The notes beneath the pieces are model-generated. The model was not told the DNA's origin. It saw nothing but the letters and a program-made list of their open reading frames with translations, and searched no databases. From Chloroflexota bacterium (GTDB lineage Bacteria > Chloroflexota > Dormibacteria > CF-121), in NCBI GenBank assembly GCA_005882525.1, contig VBGO01000147.1:1-11407 (forward strand): a stretch of DNA of 11,407 nt. Direction: 5' to 3'. The position numbers were made by a program, and so were the translations under genes. Positions within the stretch are counted from its first letter, which is position 1. Each line of letters opens with the position of its first letter. Below, piece by piece: positions 6,109 through 10,826 of this stretch.

Positions 6109-6939
6109 TTAACCGTGACCAGCGCAGGCATCAGATGCGCTGATGCCGGCCACGCTCTCGATGCCGCCCTCGAGGTGGAGCAGGAAATTGGCGTCCGAAT
6201 AACTGTCGGCCGCGTGCCCCATCGCCGTGTACCAGGACCGCCCGCCGTCGAATCCGTGACACCAGGCGATTGGGTGATCGGCCCCCATCCCGCCTCCCGA
6301 GTAGGTCGCCTCGACGACCGTGGCCAGCACGTGCACATCGCGCCGCGGGTTGGCACGGAAGTCATACCACTCGTCCGTCCGCTTCCAGCTCGCTGGGACC
6401 GAGGCAGTCGATGGGTGGCTCGCGTCCTCGATCCGGATGACGGCCGACTGTACCGCGGGGTGCCGTTGGAAATAGGCGCCCACCAGTTTCCCGTACCAGG
6501 CCCAGCCGTACTCGGTGTCGCTCGCTGAGTGAACGCCGGCGAAGCCCCCGCCCGCCCTGATGAAGCGCTCGAAGGCCGCCTGCTGGGCCTCATCCAGGAC
6601 GTCGCCCGTCGTCAGGAGGAACACTACGGCCCGGTAGCGGGCCAGGTTTGCATCGCTGAAGGCCTCCCCGTCTTCGGTCGCATCGACCAGGTAGCCGTGC
6701 TCGGATCCAAGGTGGACGATGGAGGCGATGGCCACCGGGATGGCGGCGTGTCGGAAGGCTGCGGTCCGGGAGAAGACGAGGATCCGGACGGCCGTGGGGG
6801 ATGGCGAAGACGACGCCACTGCCAAACTGGGCGATGGCGTCGCTGCCGGCGGGGCCCCTCGGGGCGAGCACGCGGTCAAGACGAGGAAGAGGCCGGCCAG
6901 GCAAAAGGCCCTCTTAGCGAATTCATACGACTCCCTCAT
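6109..6939 (-). CDS. ThuA-like domain lipoprotein
   Basis: A 276-residue secreted lipoprotein. Residues 1-24 form a lipoprotein signal peptide with lipobox LTAC (cleavage before C24), followed by a Pro/Ser/Ala-rich linker to about residue 50. The ThuA-like domain (PF06283, class I glutamine-amidotransferase-like fold) fills the rest: VRILVFSRTAAFRHAAIP opens it, then GGGFAGVHSASDTEYGW, VGAYFQRHP, and HPIAWCHGFDGGRSWYTAMGH, all typical. ThuA proteins are tied to trehalose and other sugar use, and the domain is often secreted or fused to sugar-related enzymes; no sugar gene is nearby, so the substrate is open. ATG 6939 is chosen because the signal peptide fits, though no Shine-Dalgarno site is seen. 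It converges on plsC with 3 nt between the stops and no recognisable terminator. Confidence 0.92.
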   Translation of the reverse strand: MRESYEFAKRAFCLAGLFLVLTACSPRGAPPAATPSPSLAVASSSPSPTAVRILVFSRTAAFRHAAIPVAIASIVHLGSEHGYLVDATEDGEAFSDANLARYRAVVFLLTTGDVLDEAQQAAFERFIRAGGGFAGVHSASDTEYGWAWYGKLVGAYFQRHPAVQSAVIRIEDASHPSTASVPASWKRTDEWYDFRANPRRDVHVLATVVEATYSGGGMGADHPIAWCHGFDGGRSWYTAMGHAADSYSDANFLLHLEGGIESVAGISASDACAGHG

Positions 6940-6972
6940 GAGGGCTTAAATTTGATCATGCAGGATAACTGT

Positions 6973-7002
6973 TTGTGGAGGCACCGATTGTGGAGGCACC
7001 GA
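6973..7002 (+). repeat. tandem 15-bp direct repeat over a start site
   Basis: TTGTGGAGGCACCGA occurs twice without a gap (6973-6987 and 6988-7002). Each unit contains GTG followed by GGAGG. The unit is five codons, so both GTGs are in the same frame, and the GGAGG of the first copy lies 8 nt before the GTG of the second. Confidence 0.95.
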
Positions 7003-7103
7003 CCCCCGAGAACGCACCCCTTCCGGCGCTGGCCGCGATCGGAATTATCGCCGTCCTCGTGGTCTTCTCGATCGCGACGTATCTGCTGCTAAGCGCTCGC
7101 TAG
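6990..7103 (+). CDS. 37-residue single-pass membrane peptide
   Basis: A short gene of 37 codons. The product starts MEAPTPENAPLPAL, polar and Pro-rich, then has one long hydrophobic stretch (AAIGIIAVLVVFSIATYLLL, residues 15-34) and ends SAR. This is the form of a small single-pass membrane protein, possibly a subunit or regulator of a membrane complex; I recognise no family. GTG 6990 has a perfect GGAGG (6977-6981) 8 nt upstream. GTG 6975, in frame and with a weaker AGGA 9 nt upstream, would add five residues, because the start region is a tandem 15-bp duplication. The stop shares CTAG with the stop of the convergent topoisomerase gene. Support comes from the ribosome site, the coherent helix and the fit of its end to the neighbour. 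Random open frames in GC-rich DNA are the main doubt. Confidence 0.62.
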   Translation: MEAPTPENAPLPALAAIGIIAVLVVFSIATYLLLSAR

Positions 7104-8185
7104 GCCGCCGCGGCGCTCAGCAAGGCGAGCAGTTCACGTTCCTCGGCCGAGAGCTTGTAGGGATCCTCGTCGTCTCTTTCCCTGATCGGCTCGAGGCCGC
7201 CGGCCAGGAAGGCGGCAATCACGGCGGGATGGATGTAGCCCTTCTTGCAGACGGCCGGCGTATTGCCGAGCTCGTCGGCGACCCGTGCGATCGCTCGCAC
7301 GAGCTCCTTCTTCGCGGCCCGCGTGTCCCGCTCCGCCTGGGTTTCGCGGAGGAACCGCGCGGCGAGAATGGTGCCGGACCAGGTTCGAAAGTCCTTGGCG
7401 GTGAAATCCTCGCCGCTGATCTCCCGAAGATAATCGTTGACATCGGCCGATTCGATCGCCCTGGGTTCTCCGTTCTCATCCAGGTACTGGAACAGCTCCT
7501 GGCCCGGAATCTCGAGAAACCGCTTGATGATCCGTGCCAGCCGTCGATCCTGGAGCTCGACCTGATGGTGCTTCCCGCTTTTCCCCCGGAATGTGAAACG
7601 CACCCCGGAACCGATCACGTCGACGTGCCGGTTGCGGAGCGTCGTCAATCCGAAAGAGCCATTTTCTTTTCGATACTCCTCGTTGCCGACCCGGATGCGG
7701 GTTTCTTCGAGCAGCCGAACGACGGTGGCCAGCACCTTTTCCCGCGGCATGCCGGGAAGCTCGAGGTGCTCGTCGGTCCGTCGCCGGATCCGGGGCAGCG
7801 CCTGGGCGAAGGCGAGCATCCGGTCATACTTGACCGCGTCACGGATCTCGCGCCAGCGGGGGTGATAGCGATACTGCTTTCGTTTGCGCACATCCCGCCC
7901 GGTGGCCTGCAGATGGCCGCGCGGGTCGGCGCAGATCCAGACGTCCGTCCAGGCGGGCGGGATCGCCAGGCGTTTGATCCGGCCGATCATTTCCGGGTCC
8001 CGGATCGTGTGGCCGTCGCTCGAGAGGTACGTGAAGGTCTTTCCGGCCCGCTTCCGGCGGATGCCCGGGCGGAGGTCGGTGACGTACCGCAGGCCGGCCG
8101 CCCGCGCCGACTCCGCGGGGTCGACCAGCTCGGCCGAATCGCTCGGCACCGGCCGCTGCCAGGTCTCAGGAAGGGCTAGCGCCAT
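7100..8185 (-). CDS. DNA topoisomerase IB
   Basis: A 361-residue bacterial type IB topoisomerase (poxvirus/Deinococcus type), full length. It relaxes positive and negative supercoils by nicking one strand through a 3'-phosphotyrosine. The N-terminal domain (residues about 25-110) has GKTFTYLSSDGHTIRD and IPPAWTDVWICADPRGHLQATGRD, both characteristic. Catalytic residues are visible: R165 in RIRVGNEEY, K202 in FRGKSGKHH, R267 in AKDFRTWSGT, N308 in LGNTPAV, and the nucleophile Y317 in CKKGYIHP, with the Asn nine residues before the Tyr as in the Deinococcus enzyme. ATG 8185 has AAGGGG 4 nt upstream, a short spacing. It is divergent from the DUF5670-like gene and convergent with the 37-residue peptide gene, sharing a CTAG stop. 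Confidence 0.97.
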   Translation of the reverse strand: MALALPETWQRPVPSDSAELVDPAESARAAGLRYVTDLRPGIRRKRAGKTFTYLSSDGHTIRDPEMIGRIKRLAIPPAWTDVWICADPRGHLQATGRDVRKRKQYRYHPRWREIRDAVKYDRMLAFAQALPRIRRRTDEHLELPGMPREKVLATVVRLLEETRIRVGNEEYRKENGSFGLTTLRNRHVDVIGSGVRFTFRGKSGKHHQVELQDRRLARIIKRFLEIPGQELFQYLDENGEPRAIESADVNDYLREISGEDFTAKDFRTWSGTILAARFLRETQAERDTRAAKKELVRAIARVADELGNTPAVCKKGYIHPAVIAAFLAGGLEPIRERDDEDPYKLSAEERELLALLSAAAA

Positions 8186-8193
8186 ATGGCCCC

Positions 8194-8222
8194 TTGACTC
8201 ATACGCATAGACGACTCAAGAT
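8194..8222 (+). promoter_or_regulatory. candidate promoter of the DUF5670-like gene
   Basis: TTGACT (8194-8199, five of six consensus bases), a 17-nt spacer and CAAGAT (8217-8222, weak). It lies upstream of the SD-bearing TTG start at 8288. The -35 overlaps the complement of the topoisomerase ribosome binding site. Confidence 0.4.
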
Positions 8223-8225
8223 AGA

Positions 8226-8242
8226 TGATATCGATCATATCA
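8226..8242. promoter_or_regulatory. dyad in the divergent topoisomerase/DUF5670 region
   Basis: Inverted repeat TGATAT-CGATC-ATATCA, AT-rich against a GC-rich background, in the 102-nt divergent intergenic region just after the candidate plus-strand -10. It may be an operator; no regulator gene is adjacent. Confidence 0.35.
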
Positions 8243-8287
8243 AGTGATGGGCAAATAGCATCCGCCCATTCCAACGGAGGTGTTCTC

Positions 8288-8500
8288 TTGGCGAGTCTCA
8301 TCTGGGCGATCGTGGTCGTTCTCGTCCTGCTCTGGTTGTTCGGCTTTAGCCTCCACATCGGCGGCAGCCTGATCTTCCTTTTGCTGCTGCTGGCCATCGT
8401 CGGCGTGCTCTACAACCTGCTGGCGGGCGGGATGTACAGCGGCACCCGGCATCATCACCACACCACCGAGGTGACCGAGATCGAGCACACCGACGTCTGA
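8288..8500 (+). CDS. lmo0937/DUF5670-type small membrane protein
   Basis: A 70-residue protein with two transmembrane helices (about residues 3-20 and 27-43), the layout W-A-I-V-V-V-L-V-L-L-W-L-F-G then H-I-G-G-S-L-I-F-L-L-L-L-L-A-I-V, which is how lmo0937-family (DUF5670) proteins read. Members are short envelope proteins, often stress-induced, of unknown function. I set the start at TTG 8288, since GGAGG at 8276-8280 lies 7 nt upstream and the product then begins directly at the first helix as family members do. ATG 8225 in the same frame would add 21 polar residues, lacks a ribosome site and overlaps the dyad. The C-terminus (GTRHHHHTTEVTEIEHTDV) adds a four-His run and acidic residues not typical of the short family form. 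A strong terminator follows the stop. Confidence 0.8.
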   Translation: MASLIWAIVVVLVLLWLFGFSLHIGGSLIFLLLLLAIVGVLYNLLAGGMYSGTRHHHHTTEVTEIEHTDV

Positions 8501-8516
8501 CGGCGCGTCGCGGAGG

Positions 8517-8544
8517 AAAAAGCGGCCATCAGGCCGCTTTTTTT
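8517..8544 (+). terminator. intrinsic terminator after the DUF5670-like gene
   Basis: AAAAAGCGGCC, loop ATCA, GGCCGCTTTTT: an 11-bp perfect stem followed by a run of seven T (8538-8544). It begins 16 nt after the TGA at 8498-8500 and isolates that gene from the downstream operon. Confidence 0.93.
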
Positions 8545-8575
8545 GTTGGGCGTAGCCGTCTACAATTTGCCCAAC
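8545..8575 (+). promoter_or_regulatory. candidate promoter with flanking inverted repeat
   Basis: TACAAT at 8561-8566 matches five of six -10 consensus bases and lies 48 nt before the next ATG. It is bracketed by GTTGGGC (8545-8551) and GCCCAAC (8569-8575), a perfect 7-bp inverted repeat with a 17-nt spacer. The -35 position falls in the T tract of the preceding terminator. A repressor site over the promoter is possible. Confidence 0.45.
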
Positions 8576-8614
8576 CGGCCGACTCCGACCTGCCGGTCGC
8601 CGAGGAGGTGGGGA

Positions 8615-8776
8615 ATGGACGACAGCGACTTCCTGAAGCTACTGACCCTCATCCACGACGAGATGCTGGATGTGGTCAAAGAGCAACACCCGTCCCACGA
8701 GCAATTCGCCGCGTGGCTGCTCGGACAGATCGAAGGCCGGCTGCGGATGCGCATCGGCACGGTCAAAACGACCTGA
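8615..8776 (+). CDS. 53-residue hypothetical protein
   Basis: A 53-residue soluble protein, MDDSDFLKLLTLIHDEMLDV at its start and basic at its end (RLRMRIGTVKTT). It should fold as two helices, the first acidic and amphipathic, joined at KEQHPSHEQF. I recognise no family. The start is ATG 8615, backed by GGAGG (8604-8608) 6 nt upstream; the same frame is open further up to 8543 but that part runs through the promoter and is not coding-like. It is the first gene of a plus-strand series and is followed after 77 nt by the Clp_N-M50 fusion gene. A role as partner or regulator of that protease is a guess from position only. Confidence 0.72.
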   Translation: MDDSDFLKLLTLIHDEMLDVVKEQHPSHEQFAAWLLGQIEGRLRMRIGTVKTT

Positions 8777-8853
8777 GCAGCACCACGCCGCAACCCTCGA
8801 GCGGAAGCGCCGCCGAGGGCTGGACCCTCAAGCAGCTCACGCGGGACATCCCT

Positions 8854-10020
8854 ATGACCACCTCGGCCAGGGAGGTGGTGGAGTTCGCTCAGCGGCTGGC
8901 GACGAAGACCGGCGCGGCACGAACTGAGCCGATCCACCTGCTCGGCGCCATCATGCTCCTCCCCCGAAATCCGGCACAGCGAGCGCTCGAAGCGCTGAAC
9001 GTCAACCTGGAGTCGCTGCGCGCCCCGGCACCACTCGGGACCGCCGCCCGCTACCTGCTGATCAACGCCCACCGCGAGGCCCAGCAGATGGGCCACCACC
9101 AGGTCGACGCGCTGCACCTTCTGCTCGCGCTCCTCTACAAAGACTCCAGCTCGACGGCCGAGCGGCTCGAGACCGCCGGGTTGACCATCTATGCCATCCG
9201 GCAGTACCTGACCGCGCCCGACTCGGCGCCCAAGGATGCACGGCGGCGGCCGCTTCCTTCGCTGGCCGGCGCGGTTCGGGTCAGTCCGGTGTTTGCCATT
9301 CCGGCCGGCGCCATGGTCGTGGGCGGAATCGGTTTGTGGTCCGGAGCCGCCCCCGGCTTGACGCTGCCGCTCAGCATCCTGCTCGTCGTCGGCGGCTGGG
9401 TGACCTCGCTCTGTATCCACGAATTCGGCCACGCGTTCATCGCGTTCCTCGGTGGCGACCGTTCGGTGGCGTCCGCCGGCTACCTATCGCTCAACCCCCT
9501 GAAATACACGCATCCGTTGCTGAGCATCGCCCTGCCGGTCGTCTTCCTCCTCATCGGCGGCATCGGCCTGCCGGGAGGCGCGGTCTACCTCAACGAACGG
9601 GCGATCCGCACCGATCGCTGGCGGAGCTTCGCGTCGGCCGCGGGACCGTTCGGCAACCTGCTGTTCGCCGTCCTGATCGGCTGGCCGTTCATCGTGTCCC
9701 AGGGCGCCCCCACCGTCGGCGACCCGACCTTCTGGTCGGCGCTGGCGTTTCTCGTCTTCCTGCAGATCACCGCGGTGGTGCTGAACCTGATCCCCATTCC
9801 CCCCTTTGACGGATTCGGGATGATCGCGCCCTGGCTGTCAATCGAGCTGCGAATCCTGGCCAACCGCCTCGGCATGCTGCCGTTGCTCCTGCTCTTCTTC
9901 CTTCTCTGGCAGGGTGGACCGGTGAGCGACCTGTTCTGGAACGGCGTTACCAGTCTGACGGACCTCCTGAACGTGCCGCGAGACCTCATCTTGATCGGCC
10001 AGCGCCAGTTCCTCCCCTGA
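8854..10020 (+). CDS. Clp N-terminal domain fused to M50/site-2 intramembrane metalloprotease
   Basis: A 388-residue protein in two parts. Residues 3-56 and 62-120 are two Clp repeats: SAREVVEFAQRLA...TEPIHLLGAIM...ALEALNVNLESLR, then AARYLLINAHREAQQMGHHQ...DALHLLLALL...LETAGLTIYAIRQYL, as in the N-domain of ClpA/ClpC. After a linker (121-142) comes a membrane region with the M50 zinc site H189-E190-F-G-H193, the GPFGNLLFAV helix, and NLIPIPPFDG (311-320), whose D319 would be the third zinc ligand. Helices fall near 145-165, 170-187, 222-239, 263-281, 293-312 and 340-352. M50 proteases cut within membranes, often releasing transcription factors; the Clp N-domain normally binds substrates or adaptors for an AAA+ unfoldase, absent here. 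No PDZ domain is seen, so the Clp domain may replace it. ATG 8854 (GGGA 7 nt upstream) is the first start after the preceding gene. Confidence 0.9.
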   Translation: MTTSAREVVEFAQRLATKTGAARTEPIHLLGAIMLLPRNPAQRALEALNVNLESLRAPAPLGTAARYLLINAHREAQQMGHHQVDALHLLLALLYKDSSSTAERLETAGLTIYAIRQYLTAPDSAPKDARRRPLPSLAGAVRVSPVFAIPAGAMVVGGIGLWSGAAPGLTLPLSILLVVGGWVTSLCIHEFGHAFIAFLGGDRSVASAGYLSLNPLKYTHPLLSIALPVVFLLIGGIGLPGGAVYLNERAIRTDRWRSFASAAGPFGNLLFAVLIGWPFIVSQGAPTVGDPTFWSALAFLVFLQITAVVLNLIPIPPFDGFGMIAPWLSIELRILANRLGMLPLLLLFFLLWQGGPVSDLFWNGVTSLTDLLNVPRDLILIGQRQFLP

Positions 10021-10064
10021 GGCCGTCTCCGCAACTTCTCGGGGCTGCCGGCGTTTAGGCCGTC

Positions 10065-10808
10065 GTGGAGCTGGTGAGGCTGCTCGAGAGATTGTTATCC
10101 CGAGTTCGGCCCGAGATCGCGCTGTCGGCCCCGATTGCCCTCTTCCTGGTGCTCGACGGTGCCGCCCAACTGGCCATCCTCCGCGTGTGGGGCGGCGGGC
10201 AGTCGTTCCTCCTCTGGGAGTGGTCCGCCTTTACGGTTCCGTTCCTCGCCTTCGTCGCCGCATATTTGGTCACGATCGTCGCGGTCGCTTCTCAGATGAA
10301 GCGCCTGGGTTGGTGGCGGCTGCTCGATTCGAACCGGTCGCTCGATACGATCCGCGCATTGCCCTGGCGCGAGTTCGAGCGGCTCGTCGCGGCCGCCTTC
10401 GCGGCCAAAGGTTGGTCAGCTGAGCTCGTCGGCCAGAACGGTCCTGACAGCGGAACTGACCTGTTGCTTCGGAAAGGAAAGCAGCGGGCGATCGTCCAGT
10501 GCAAACAGCGGCGATTTCCCCTTGGATACGTTGAGGCAAGTGACGTCCGCCAGTTCGTTGGCGTGATCACCGCCGGAAAATTGATGAAAGGGTTCTTCGT
10601 GACGTCCGGGGTCTTTACGCCGGAGGCGACAGAATTTGCCGCCAAGGTCCCCCAGCTCGAGTTGATCGACGGCGCTGACCTTCTCGTCATGTTCGGGCAC
10701 TGCCCGAAGTGCCGGGCGTCGGTCGAACCAAAACACGGCAAATACGGAGTCTTCCTGAGTTGCGTTCGCTACCCCGACTGCGACGGCGCCCTCAACCTGG
10801 CCGCCTGA
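10065..10808 (+). CDS. membrane-anchored Mrr-type nuclease with topoisomerase C4 zinc finger
   Basis: A 247-residue protein in three parts. Residues 17-40 and 52-77 are two membrane helices. Residues 97-207 form an Mrr-like restriction-endonuclease domain (PF04471 type): LPWREFERLVAAAFAAKGW opens it, and the PD-(D/E)xK core is D132 in GTDLLL with Q145 and K147 in IVQCKQ, followed by DVRQFVGV and KGFFVTSGVFTPEA. Residues 211-245 are a C4 zinc finger of the topoisomerase I C-terminal type (C213, C216, C233, C239, with YGVFLSCVRYPDCDG). The domain should cut or bind DNA near the membrane; known relatives act on modified or foreign DNA, but the target here is unknown. GTG 10065 has only a weak ribosome site, and GTG 10074 is an alternative. 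It follows the protease gene after 44 nt and precedes the M20 gene by 18 nt, so one transcript is likely. Confidence 0.9.
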   Translation: MELVRLLERLLSRVRPEIALSAPIALFLVLDGAAQLAILRVWGGGQSFLLWEWSAFTVPFLAFVAAYLVTIVAVASQMKRLGWWRLLDSNRSLDTIRALPWREFERLVAAAFAAKGWSAELVGQNGPDSGTDLLLRKGKQRAIVQCKQRRFPLGYVEASDVRQFVGVITAGKLMKGFFVTSGVFTPEATEFAAKVPQLELIDGADLLVMFGHCPKCRASVEPKHGKYGVFLSCVRYPDCDGALNLAA

Positions 10809-10814
10809 CGCGAT

Positions 10815-10820
10815 TACACT
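10815..10820 (+). promoter_or_regulatory. candidate -10 box of the M20 peptidase gene (leaderless start)
   Basis: TACACT ending 6 nt before the GTG at 10827, which has no Shine-Dalgarno site. The geometry is the same as at the amidase start. If used, the gene would have its own leaderless transcript in addition to read-through from upstream. Confidence 0.35.
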
Positions 10821-10826
10821 CAGCCG

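Noticed and set aside
7229..8179. Long plus-strand open frame of 316 codons opposite topoisomerase IB
   Set aside because: The minus-strand frame carries all catalytic motifs of topoisomerase IB; the plus frame has none and is a codon-bias shadow.
8225..8287. ATG 8225 start for the DUF5670-like gene
   Set aside because: It lacks a Shine-Dalgarno site, overlaps an AT-rich dyad, and adds a polar stretch before the first helix, whereas TTG 8288 has GGAGG 7 nt upstream.
8608..8853. Upstream extension of the protease frame from GTG 8608
   Set aside because: It would overlap the whole 53-residue gene in another frame and give a low-complexity, Arg/Pro-rich sequence typical of a shadow frame. The Clp repeats begin right after ATG 8854.
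8560..9432. Minus-strand open frame of 290 codons opposite the fusion protease
   Set aside because: It covers the promoter and parts of two plus-strand genes, and its sequence is charged, His/Gly/Arg-rich and without motifs.
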